From Phylloscopus collybita (taxonomy: Eukaryota; Chordata; Aves; Passeriformes; Phylloscopidae), in contig JAJNNQ010000027.1 in assembly GCA_027886175.1 (NCBI GenBank), positions 10,306,001 to 10,370,000 on the forward strand: a DNA stretch of 64,000 nt. The letters run 5' to 3'. Position 1 is the stretch's first letter. Each line of letters begins with the position of its first letter. Both the position numbers and the translations under genes were made by a program. The notes below the pieces were generated by a model. That model saw only the letters and a list, made by a program, of their open reading frames with translations. It was not told the DNA's origin and did not search any database. Positions 1 through 11,500 of the stretch are shown one piece after another.

Positions 1-463
1 CTTCCATCTGGTTGTAGATTGCACCTGGGAGATATCCTCATTTTTTTGGAATTTTAGTGGAATTTTAGTAGGAAGTAGGCCAGTGGCAGGCAGACAGCAT
101 TAGACACGAACGGTGGCCCATTTCTATGGGAAACCAAAGTCTCCAGCCCGCGTTTCTGATGTTCCTTTTTAGGAGGCCTTTGGCACTACAAGGGCAGACA
201 AACTTCCACCTGGTTGTAGATTGCACCTGGGAGATAACCTCATTTGTATGGAACTTCAGCAGTCATAACCACAGTGCCAGGCAGACAGCATTAGACACGA
301 ACGGTAGTCCTTTTCCATGGGAAACCAAAGTCTCCACACCACGTTCCCGATGTCAGATTTTAGTAGGCCTTTGCCACTACAAGGTCAGGCAAACTTCCAT
401 CTTGTGGTAAATTGCATCTGCGAGATATTCTCATTTGTATGGAATTTTATCAGGCATAACCCT
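1..463 (-). repeat. 191-bp-family satellite, minus-oriented block at left edge
   Basis: Tandem satellite monomers whose characteristic order (GATATC box, AGGCCT box, CCATGG box) reads on the minus strand, opposite to everything from 464 to 22,859. The block is cut by the window edge. It is the reverse complement of 63,179-63,641 (coordinate sum about 63,642), so it is the outermost visible piece of the window-wide palindrome. Short open frames here are satellite by-products; no gene is seen. Confidence 0.93.
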
Positions 464-1847
464 GCTTTGGTGTCCCATGGAAAAGAGCCACCGTTCGTGT
501 CTAATGCTCTCTATTTGCCGCTGGGATCCTGCCCACAAGAATTCCACTTAAATTCCATGCAAATGAGGATATCTCGCAGTTGCATTCTCCCACGAGATGG
601 AGTTTTGTTTGCCCTTGTAATGCCAAAGGCCTCCTACAAATTGACATCAGGAATGTGAGGTGGAGACTTTGGTTTCCCATGGAAAATGGCCACTGTTTCT
701 GTCTAATGCTGTCTGCCTGCCACTGGGCTTCTGCCTGCTAAAATTGCATACAAATGAGGATATCTCCCAGATGCACTCTACCACCAGGTGGAAGTTTTTC
801 TAGCCTTGTAGTGCCAAAAGCTTCCCAGAAACTGACATCAGGAGACTGGGGTAGAGACCTTCGTGTCTGATGGAAAAGGGACACCGTTTGTGTTTTATGC
901 TCTCTGCCGATCATTGGGATTCTGCCTACTAAAATTCCACTAAAATTCCATGCAAATGAAGATATCTCTCACGTGCAATCTACCACCAGTTGGAAGTTTG
1001 TCTGCCCTTATCGTGCCAAAAGCCTCGTATAAATTTACATCAGGAATGTGGGGTGGAGACTTTGGTTTTCCATGGAAAAGGGCCACCGTTCCTGTCTAAT
1101 GCTGTCTGCCTGCAACTGGGCTTCTTCCTACTAAAATTCCACTAAAATTCCATACAAATGAGGATACCTCCCTGGTTCAATCTACCACCAGATGAAAGTT
1201 CCTCTGCCCTTGTAGTGCCAAAAGCCTCGTATAAAATGACATTTTAAACGTAGGGTGGACACTTAGGTTTCCCATGGAAAAGGGCCACCATTCGTGTCTA
1301 ATGCTGTCTGCCTGCAACTGGGCATATGCCTGCTGAAATTCCATACAACAGAGGATATCTCCCAGGTGGAATCTACCAGCAGATGGAATTTTGTCTCCCC
1401 TGGTAGTGCCAAAGGCCTCGTAGTAACTGATATAAAGATCGTGAGGTGGAGACGTTGATTTCCCATGGAAAAGGGCCACCGTTGGTGTTTAATGCTGTCT
1501 ACTTGCCACTGGGCTTCTGCCTACTTTAATTCCACTATAATTCCATACAAATGAGGATATCTCCAAGATGCAATATGCCACCAGTCGGAAGTTTGTCTGT
1601 TCTTGTAGTGCAAAAGGCCTCCTAAAAGCTGACATCAGGAACCTGGCCTGGAGACTTTGGTTTCCCCTGGAAAAGGCCGCTATTCATGTCTAATTCTGTG
1701 TGCCTGCCGGTGGGATTCGGCGGACTGAAATTCCTCTAAAATTCTATAAAATTGAGAATATCTCGCAGGTGCAATCTACTCCCGGTTTGAAGTTTCTCTG
1801 CCCTTGTAGTGCCAAAGGGCTCCTATAAACTCTCTTCTTAAACGTAG
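464..1847 (+). repeat. 191-bp-family satellite, plus-oriented block before solo LTR
   Basis: About seven tandem monomers in plus orientation, beginning at an orientation switch near 462-464. They include divergent monomers with an AGACTGGGGTAGAG segment near 842 that recurs directly near 15,298 (offset 14,456), marking the start of block A and its copy A'. The stretch 1,180-1,480 is the reverse complement of 62,367-62,670 (sum 63,846). The stretch 1,488-1,840 pairs with about 60,050-60,405 (sum 61,893). No gene is seen. Confidence 0.93.
1842..1847. repeat. Target-site duplication ACGTAG (left) of solo LTR
   Basis: ACGTAG precedes the LTR and is repeated at 2,216-2,221 after it. In uninterrupted monomers the same place reads AACGTAGGATGG or AACATAGGATGG, so removing the LTR plus one copy restores a normal monomer. 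A 6-bp duplication is typical of class II (ERVK / alpha-beta type) integrases. Confidence 0.85.
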
Positions 1848-2215
1848 TGTTGCGGCTTATTCAGCCATCGCCTTGGTGGCCTGGGTTTAATTGAAGATAC
1901 GACCACCACGAACTGCGAGCGTGGGGTTCGGGCAAATGACTCAGTTAACACCAATGTGATGTGTTTGGTCAAAAGCGTTTATTATCTAAAACACAGGGTT
2001 TAAGTACCTTCTGGGTTTCGCTACGTCATAGGGGGTCTTACTAGTTTCTTAAGGGTAGTGGAAAAGTACTGGTATGCAAGGAAAGAGAGAGGGGTCTGTG
2101 ACCTTGAGATAAAGGTTATCTCTGGAGAGGGATGTGCCTGGCCCTGCTTCGCGTTACAACCCGATTCGTCTTCCGCAAACGCAGTCTGTCCCTTCCAATT
2201 CACATTCTCTCCACA
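1848..2215 (-). mobile_element. Solo LTR of an endogenous retrovirus, minus strand
   Basis: This 368-bp non-satellite island interrupts a monomer. On the minus strand it begins TGTGGAGAG and ends GCAACA, the TG...CA ends of a retroviral LTR, and it is flanked by the 6-bp duplication ACGTAG. A minus-strand AATAAA lies at 1,978-1,983, and a TATA-like GTACTTAAACC lies just upstream at 1,998-2,008. This compact U3/R layout recalls alpharetrovirus-like LTRs. No internal viral sequence flanks it, so it is a solo LTR formed by LTR-LTR recombination. The paired position in the right arm (about 60,050-60,060) lacks it, so it arrived after the arms were duplicated or was lost from one arm. It does not resemble the LTR of the provirus at 42-45.8 kb. 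Family assignment needs a repeat library. Confidence 0.85.
1978..1983 (-). promoter_or_regulatory. Polyadenylation signal AATAAA in solo LTR
   Basis: The plus strand reads TTTATT, so the minus strand carries AATAAA about 235 bp into the 368-bp LTR, just after a TATA-like TTAAA. This order sets the LTR orientation. Activity is not implied. Confidence 0.6.
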
Positions 2216-2221
2216 ACGTAG
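2216..2221. repeat. Target-site duplication ACGTAG (right) of solo LTR
   Basis: Second copy of the 6-bp duplication; the interrupted satellite monomer resumes immediately with GATGTATAATTTGG, a variant of the family's GATGGATAATTTG segment. Confidence 0.85.
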
Positions 2222-5200
2222 GATGTATAATTTGGTTTCCCGTGGAATAGGGCACTGTTCATGCCTAATGCTGTGTGCCTGCCACTGGGCATATGCCTGC
2301 TAAATCTCCATACAAATGAGCATATCTCGCAGATGCAATTTACCACCAGATGGAAGTTTGCCTGCCCTTGTAGTGGCAAAGGCCTCCTAAAAACTGACAT
2401 CAGGAACCGGGAGTGGCCACTTTGGTTTCCCATACAAATGGGCCACCGTTCGTGTGTAATGCTGTCTGCTTGCCACTGGGCTTCTTCCTATTAAAATTCC
2501 ACTAAAATTCCATAGAAATGAGGATATCTCCCAGGTGCAATCTACAACCAGATAGAAGATTCTCTGCCCTTGTAGTACCAAAGCCCTCCTAAAAAACTGA
2601 CATCAGGAACCAGGGGTGGAGACTTTGTTTTCCCATGGAAAAGGGCCAGCGTTCATGTCTAATGCTGTCTGCCTGCCACTGGGCTTCTGCCTGCTGAAAT
2701 TCCAAAGAAATTGGGAAATCTCTCCGATGCAATCAACCACCTGACGGAAGTTTGTCTGCCCCTGTAGTGCCAAAGGCCTCCTACAAATAGACATCAGGAG
2801 CCTGGAGTGGAGAATTCGGTTTCCCATGGAAAAGGGCCACCGTTCGTGTCTAATGCTGTCGCCCGGCCACTGGGCTTATGGCTACAGAAATTACATACAA
2901 ATGAGGATATCTCCAAGATGCAATATGCCACCAGTTGGAAGTTTGTCTGTTCTTGTAGTGCAAAAGGCCTCCTAAAAACTGACATCAGGAACCTGGCCTG
3001 CAGACTTTCATTTCCCCTGGAAAAGGGCCACTCTTCATGTCTAATTCTGTCTGCCTGCCGCTTGGAATCTGCGTACTAAAATTCGTCTAAAATTCTTTAC
3101 AAATGAGAATATCTCTCAGGTGCAATCTACCACCACGTGGAAGTTTGTCTGCTCTTGTAGTGCCAAAGGCCTCCTAAAACATGACATCAGGAACGTGAGG
3201 ATGGATAATTTGTTTTTCCATGGAAAAGGCCCATTGTTCATGTCTAATGCTGCTGCCTGCCAGTGGGTATATGCCTACTAAAATTCCATACGTATGAGGA
3301 TATCTCCCAAATGCAATTTCCCACCAGATGGATGTTTGTCTACACTTTTAATGCCAAAGGCCTCCTGAAAACCGACATCAGAAGCCTGGGTTGGAGACTT
3401 CGGTTTCCCATGGAAAAGGGCCACCGTTTGTGTCTAATGCTCTCTGCCTGCCACTGGGCTTCTGCCTGCTGAAATTCCATACGAATGAGGATATCTCCCC
3501 GATGAAATAAACCAACAGACGGAAGTTTGTCTTCCCATGTACTGCAAAAGACCTCCTAAAACCTGATATCGGGAACGTAGTGTGGAGACTTTGGTTTCCC
3601 ATGGAAAAAGACCACTGTTCCTGTCTAATGCTGTCTGCCTGGTACAGTGGTTATGACTGCTGAAGTTCCATAAAAATGAGGATATCTCTGCGATGCAATC
3701 AACCACAAGATAGAAGTATGTCTGCCCTTGTAGTACCAAAGGCCTCCTACAAACTGACATCAGGAACGTGAGATGGAGACTTTGGTTTCCCAAGGAAATG
3801 GGCCACCGTTTGTGTCTAATGCTCTCTGCCAGCCACTTGGCTTATGCCTACTAGAATACCAATAAAATTCTCTACAAATGAGGATATCTCCCAGGTGCAA
3901 TCTACCACCTGACGGAAGTTTGTCTGCCCTTGTAGTTCCAAAGGCCTCCTACAAACTGACATCAGGAACGTGAGGTGGAGACTTTGGTTTCCCATGGAAA
4001 AGGTCCACTGTTCGTGTCTAATGCTGTCTGCCTGCCACTGAGCTTCTGCCTGTTGAAATTCCATAGAAATGAGGATATCTCCACGATGCAATCAACCACC
4101 AGACGGAACGTGGTCTGCCTTTGTACTGCCAAAGGCCTCCTTCAAACTGACATCAGGAACCTGGGGTTGAGACTTTGGTTTCCCATGGAAAAGGGCCACC
4201 GTTCGTGTCTAATGCTGTCTGCTTGCCACTGGGATTATGGCTACTAAAATTACATACAAATGAGGATATCTCCCAGATGCAATATGCCACCAGATGGAAG
4301 TTTGTCTGCTCTTGCAGTGCCAAAGGCCTCCTTTATACTGACATTCGGAACCTGGCGTGGAGACTTTGGTTTCCTATGGAAAAGGCCCGCCGTTCATGTT
4401 TAATTCTCTCTGTCTGCAACTGGGCTTCTGAGTACTAAAATACCACTAAAATTCCATACAAATAAGGACATCTACGAGGTGCGATCCACCACGAGATGGA
4501 GATTTGTCGGCCCTTGTAGTGCCAAAGGCCTCCTACAAACTGACATCAGGAGCCTGGGTTGGAGACTTTGTTTTCCCATGGAAAAGGGCCACCGTTCGTG
4601 TCTAATGCTGTCTGCCTGCCACTGGGCTTCTATCTGCTGAAATTCCATACAAATGTGGATATCTTCCCGATGCAATCAACCACCAGACCGAAGTTTTTCT
4701 GCCCTTGTACTGTCAATGGCCTACTAAAACCTGACATCGGGAACGTGGTGTGGAGACTTTGGTTTCCCTAGGAAAAGGACCACCGTTCCTGTCTAATGCT
4801 GTCTGCCTGGCACTGTGGTTATGACTGCTGAAGGTCCATACAAATGAGGATATCTCCTAGGAGCAATCTACCACCAGGTGGAAGTTTGTCTACCCTTGTA
4901 CTGCCGAAGGCCTCCTAGTAACGGACATCAGGAACGTGGGGTGGAGACTTTGGTTTCCCATAAAAATGGGCCACCGTTCGTGTCTAAAGCTGTCTGCCTG
5001 CCACTGGGGATCTTCGTAATAAAATTCCAATAAAATTCCAGAGAAATGAGGATGTCTCCCAGGTGCAATCTACCACCAGATGGAAGTTTTTCTGCCCTTG
5101 TAGTTCCAAACGCCTTCTACAAATTGACATCAGGAACGTGGGGTGGAGACTTTGTTTTCCCATGGAAATGGGCCACCGTTTGTGTCTAATGCTATGTGAC

Positions 5201-8200
5201 TGCCACTGGGATTATGCCTAGTAAAATCCCGTACAAATGAGGATATCTCCCAGATAGAGTCTACCACCAGATGAAAGTTTGTCCGCCCTTGTAATGCCAA
5301 AGGCCTCCTACAAACTGACATCAGGATTCTGGAAAGGAGGCTTTGGTTTCCCATGGAAAAGGGGCACCCTTGTTGTTTAATGCTGTCTCCTTGCCACTGG
5401 GCTTATGACTACTGAAATTACATACAAATGAGGATATCTCCCTAACAAAATTTCCCACCAGATGGAAGTTTGTCTGCCCTTTTAATGCCAAAGGCCTACT
5501 AAAAACTGACATCAGGAGCCTGGTTGGAGACTTTGTTTTCCCATGGAAAAGGGCCACCGTTCCTCTCTAATGCTGTCTGCCTGCCACTGGGCTTCTACCT
5601 GATGAAATTCCATAAAAATGAGGATATCTCAACGATGCAATCAACCACCAGACGGAAGTTTGTCTGCCCTTGTAGTGCCAAAGGCCTCCTAGAAACGGAC
5701 ATCAGGAACGAGGGGTGGAGACTTTGGTTTTCCATCAAATGGGCCATTTTTCTTGTCTAATGCTGTCTGCCTGCCACGGGGTTTCTTCCTACTAAAATTC
5801 CACTAAAACTCCATAAAAATGAGGATATCTCCCAGGTGCAATCTACAACCAGATGGAAGTTTCTCTGTCCTTATATTGGAAAACGTCTCCTACAAAGTGA
5901 CATCAGCAACATGGGGTGGAGATTTTGGTTTCCCATGGAAAAGGGCCACTGTTCGTGTGTAATGCTGTCTGCCAGATACTAGGCTTATGCCTACTAAAAT
6001 TCCACTAAAATTCCATACAAATGAGGATACCTCCCAGGTGCAATCTACCACCAGATGGAAGTTTGTCTGCCCTTGTAGTGTTAAAGGCTTCCTACAAATT
6101 AACATCAGGAACCTGGGGCGTAGACTTTGGTTTCCCATGGAAAAGGGCCACCGTTCGTGTCTAATGCTGTCTGCCTGGCACTGTGGTTATGACTGCTGCA
6201 GTTCCATACAAATGCTGATAAGTCCCAGGTGCAATCTACCACCAGGTGGAAGTTTGTCTGCCCTTGAAGTGCCAAAGGCCTCCTAAAAATTGACATCAGG
6301 AACGTGCGGTGGAGACTTTGTTTTCCCATGGAAATGGGCCACCCTTTTTGTCTAATGCTATGTGCCTGCCACTGGGCGTATCCTAGTAAAATTCCATAAA
6401 AATGAGGATATCTCCCAGATGGAGTCTACCACCAGTTGAAAGTTTGTCTGCCCTTGTAATGCAACGGCCTCCTACAAACTGACATCAGGAACCTGGAGAG
6501 GACGCTTTGGTTTCCCATGGAAAAGGGCCACCCTTGGTGTTTAATGCTGTCTCCTTGCCACTGACTTATGACTACTGAAATTACATACAAATGAGGATAT
6601 CTCCCAGACGCAATATGCCACCAGATGGAAATTTGTCTGCTCTTGCAGTGCCAAAGGCCTCCTTCAAACTGACATTCGGAACCTCACCTGGAGACTTTGG
6701 TTTCCTATAGAAAAGGCCCACCATTCATGTTTAATGCTGTCTGTCTGCCATTGGGCTTCTGAGTACTAAAATACCACTAAAATTCCATAAAAATGAGGAT
6801 ATCTCCCAGGTGCAATCTACCACCAGGTGGAAGTTTGCCAGCCCTTGCAGTGCCAAAAGCCTCCTAAAAACTGACATCAGGAACATAGGATGGATAATTT
6901 GTTTTTCCATGGAAAGGGGCCACTGTTCGTGTCTAATGCTGTCTGCCTGCCAGTGGGCAGAAGCCTACCAAAATTCCCTACAAATGAGGATATCTCCCAA
7001 ATGCAATTTCCCACCAGATGGAAGTTTGTCTGCCCTTTTTATGCCAAAGGCCTCCTACAAACTGACATGAGGAGCCTGGGTTGGAGACTTTGTTTTCCCA
7101 TGGAAAAGGGCCACCGTTCGTGTCTAATGCTGTCTGCCTGCCACTGGGCTTTTACCTGCTGAAATTCCATACAAATGAGGATATCTCCCTGATGCAATCA
7201 GCCACCAGACGGAAGTTTGTTTGCCCTTGTACTGCCAAAGGCCTCCTAAAACCTGACATCAGGAGCGTGGCTTGGAGACTTTGGCTGCCCATGGGAAAAG
7301 GGCCATTGTTCATGTCTAATGCTGTCTGCCTGCCACTGGGCTTCTACCTGCTGAAGTTCCATACAAATGAGGATATCTCCCCGATGCAATCAACCACCAG
7401 ACGGAAGTTTGTCTACCTTTGTAGTGTCAAAGGCCTCCTTGAAACGGACATCCGGAACGTGGGGTGGAGACTTTGGTTTCCCATAAAAATGGGCCATTGT
7501 TCGTGTCTAATGCTGTCTGCCTGCCACTGTGCTTCTTCCTACTAAAATTCCACTAAAACTCCATAGAAATGAGGATATCTCCCAGGTGCAATCTACAACC
7601 AGATGGAAGTTTCTCTGCCCTTATATTGTAAAACACCTCCTACAAAGTGACATCAGCAACATGGGTTGGAGATTTTGGTTTCCCATGGAAAAGGGCCACT
7701 GTTCGTGTCTAATGCTGTCTGCCTGCCACTGGAGTTATGCCTACTGAAATTCCTCACAAATGAGGATATTTCCCAGATGGAATCTCCCACCAGTTGGAAG
7801 TTTGTTTGCCCTTCTAGTGCCAAAGGCCTCCTAAAAACTGACATCAGGAACCTGGGGTGGAGACTTTGGTTTCTCATGGAAATGGGCCACCGTTCGTGTC
7901 TAATAATGTCTGTCGGCCATTGGGCTTCTACCTACGAAAATTCCACTGAAATTCCATACAAATGAAGTCATCTCCCGGGTGCAGTCTACCGCCAGATATA
8001 AGTTTTTCTGCCCTTGTATTTCCAAAGGCCTTCTATAAACTGACATGAGGAGCCTGGAGTGGACACTTTGGTTTCCCATGGATATGGGCCAGCGTTCGTG
8101 TGTAAAGCAGTCTGCCTGCCGCTGGATTTCTGCCTACTTTAATACCACTGAAATTCCATAAAAATGAGGATATCTCCCAGGTGCAATCTAGCACCAGATG

Positions 8201-8562
8201 GAAGTTTTTCTGCCCTTGTACTTCCAAAGGCCTCTTGCAAACTAATATCAGGAACGTGGTGTGGAGACTTCGGTTTCCCATGGAAAAGGACCACCGTTTG
8301 TGTCTAATGCTGTCTGCCTGCCACTGGGGTTATGCCTGCTGAAATTCCTCACAAATGAGGATATCTCCCGCACGGAATCTACCACCAGTTGGAAGTTTAT
8401 CTGCCCTTGTAGTGCCAAAGGCCTCCTACAAACTGACATCAGGCACGTGAGATGGAGACTTTGGTTTCCCAAGGAAATGGACCAAAGTTCGTGTCTAATG
8501 CTGTCTGCGAGACACTGGGCTTATGCCGACTGAAATTCCACTAAAATTCTATACAAATGAGG
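2222..8562 (+). repeat. 191/202-bp satellite, block A
   Basis: Continuous plus-oriented satellite, about 33 monomers. Nearly every monomer carries GATATC, AGGCCT and CCATGG boxes in fixed order. Block A recurs directly as A' at 15.2-22.86 kb, with offsets of about 15,450 (at 2.6 kb), 16,044 (at 4.6 kb) and 14,296 (at 7.5-8.56 kb); each change of offset is a gain or loss of monomers. It recurs inverted at about 53.5-62.3 kb (sum 62,267 near 2.4-3.1 kb, 62,066 near 3.3-3.8 kb, 59,519 near 5.1-5.8 kb). The part 6,105-7,160 pairs instead with 31,810-32,870. At 8,562 the paralogous position in A' passes into the 499-bp array, whereas here the satellite continues. No gene is seen. Confidence 0.93.
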
Positions 8563-11500
8563 ATGTCTCCCAGGTGCAATCTACCACCAGATGGAAGTTT
8601 GTCTGCCCCTGTAGAGCCAAAGGCTTCCTACAAATTGACATCAAGAACCTGAGGCGGAGACTTTGGTTTCCCATGGAAAAGGGCCACCGTTCGCGTCTAA
8701 TACTGTCTGCCTGCCACTGGGCTTATGGCTATTAAAATTACATACAAATGAGGATATCTCCTAGATGCAATATGCCACCAATTGGAACTTTGTCTCCTCC
8801 TGTAGTGCCAGAGGCCTCCTAGAAAATGACATGAGGAACCTGGGGTGGAGACTTTGGTTTCCCATGGAAATGAGCCACTATTCATGTCTAATTCTGTCTA
8901 CCTGCAGCTGGGATTCTGTCTACTAATATTCCACTAAAATTCCATACAAATGAGTATATCTCCCAGGTGCAATCTAACACCAGATGGAAGATTCTCTGCC
9001 CTTGTGTTTCCAAAGGCCTCCTACAAACTGCCATCAGGAACCTGGGGTGGAGACTTTGCTTTCCCAAGGAAAAGGACCACCGTTCCTGTCTAATGCTGTC
9101 TGCCTGGCACTGTGGTGATGACTGCTGAAGTTCCATACAAATGAGGATATCTCCCAGGTGTAATCTACCACTGGGTGGAAGTTTTTCTGCCCCCGTAGTG
9201 CCAAAGGCCACCTAAAAACTGACATCCCGAACGGGGGGTGGAGACTTTTGTTTCCCAAAGAAATGCCCACCGTTCGTGTCTAATGCTGTCTGGCAGCCAC
9301 TGGCCTTATGCCTACTAAAATTCCACTAAAATTCTATAGAAATGAGGTTATCTCCCAGGTGCAATCTACCACCAGATGGAAGTTTGCCTGCCCTTGTATT
9401 TCCAAAGGCCTCCTACAAACTGACATCAGGAACGTGAGGTGGAGACTTTGGTTTCCCATGGAAAAGGTCCATTGTTCGTGTCTAATGCTGTCTGCCTGCC
9501 ACTGGGCTTCTGCCTGCTGAAATTCCATACACATGAGGGTATCTCCTCGATTCAATCAAACACAAGACGGAACTTTGTCTGCCCTTGTAGTGCCAAAGGC
9601 CTCCTACAAAATGACGCCCGGAACCCGGAGTGGAGGCTTTGGTTTCCCATAGAAATGGGCCATTGTTCGTGTCTAAAGCTGTCTGCCTGCAACTGGGTTT
9701 CTTCCTACTAAAATTCTACTAAAATTCCATAGAAATGAGGATATCTCCCAGGTGCAATCTACAACCAGATGGAAGTTTCTCTGCCCTTATATTGGAAAAC
9801 GCCTCCTACAATGAGACATCAGCAACGTGGGGTGGAGATTTTGGTTTCCCATGGAAAAGGGCCACTGTTCGTGTCCAATACTGTCTGCGTGCCACTTGGC
9901 TTCTGCCTTCTGAAATCCCATACAAATGAGCATATCTCGCCGATGCAATCAACCACCAGATGGAAGTTTGTCTGCCCTTTTAATGCCAAAGGCCTCCTAC
10001 AAACTGACATGAGGAGCCTGGGTTGGAGACTTTGGTTTCCCATGGATATTGGCCAGCGTTCGTGTGTAATGCTGTCTGCCTGCCGCTGGACTTCTGCCTA
10101 CTAAAATACCACTAAAATTCCATACAAATGGCGATATCTCCCAGGTCCAATCTACCACCAGATGGAAATTTTTCTGCCCTTGTAGTTCCATTCGCCTCTT
10201 AATGACTGACATCAGGAACGTGGGATGCAGACTTTGGTTTCCCATGGAAAAGGGCACCGTTCGTGTCTAATGCTATCTGCCTGCCACTGTGGTTATGCCT
10301 TCTGAAATTCCTCACAAATGAGGATATCTCCCAGGTGCAATCAACCACCAGATGGAAGTTTGTCTGCCCTTGTAGTTCCAAAGCCCTCCTACAAACTGAC
10401 ATCAGGAACGTGAGGTGGAGACTTTGGTTTCCCATGGAAAAGGTCCATTGTTCGTGTCTAATGCTGTCTGCCTGCCACTGGGCTTATGCCTACTAAAATT
10501 CCACTAAAATTCTATACAAATGAGGATATCTCCCAGGTGCAATCTACCACCAGATAGAAGTTTGTCTGCCCTTGTAATTCCAAAGGCCTCCTACAAATTG
10601 TCATCAGGAACCTGGGGCGGAGACTTTGGTTTCCCATGGAAAAGGGCCACCGTTCGTGTCTAATGCTGTCTGCCTGCCACTGGGCTTATGGGTACTAAAA
10701 TTACATACAAATGAGGATATCTCCCAGATGAAATATGCCACCAATTGGAAGTTTGTCCCCTCTTGTAGTGCCAGAGGCCTCCTAGAAAATGACATCAGGA
10801 TCATGGGTTGGAGACTTTGGTTTCCCATGGAAATGGGCCACTATTCATGTCTAATTCTGTCTACATGCTGCTGGGATTCTGCCTACAAAAATTCCACTAA
10901 AATTCCATAAAAATGAGTATATCTCCCAGCTACAACCTATCACCAGATGGAAGTTTCTCTGCCCTTGTATTTTCAAAGGCCTCCTACAAACTGCCATCAA
11001 GAACCTAGGGTGGAGACTTTGGTTTCCCATGGAAAAGGTCCATTGTTCGTGTCTAATGCTGTCTGCTTGCCACTGGGCTTCTGCCTGCTGAAATTCCATA
11101 CAAATGAGGATATCTCCTCGATGCAATCAACCACCAGATGGAACTTTGTCTGCTCTTGTAGTGCCAAAGGCCTCCTACAAACTCACATCAGGAACCTGGA
11201 GTGGGACTTTGTATTCCCATGGAAATGGGCCAGCGTTCGTGTCTAATGACTTGCGTCTGCCACTAGGCTTCTGCCTATTAAAATCCCACTAAAATTCCAT
11301 ACAAATGAGGATGTCTCCCAGGTGCAATCTACCACCAGATGGAAGATTGTCTGCCTCTGTAGTGCCAAATGCCTCCTAAAAACTGACGTCAGGAACGTGG
11401 AGTGGAGACTTTGGTTTCCCATGGAAAAGGGGCACCGTTCGTGTCTAATGCTGTCTGCCTGTCACTGGTGTTATGCCTGCTGAAATACCTCACAAATGAG

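Noticed and set aside
7081..7545. A 154-codon open frame and hundreds of 60-125-codon frames across the satellite
   Set aside because: They recur in every monomer, on both strands, in overlapping frames, with repeated translations shifted by 191 or 202 bp. The monomer length is not a multiple of three and there is no conserved start or domain. They are satellite by-products.
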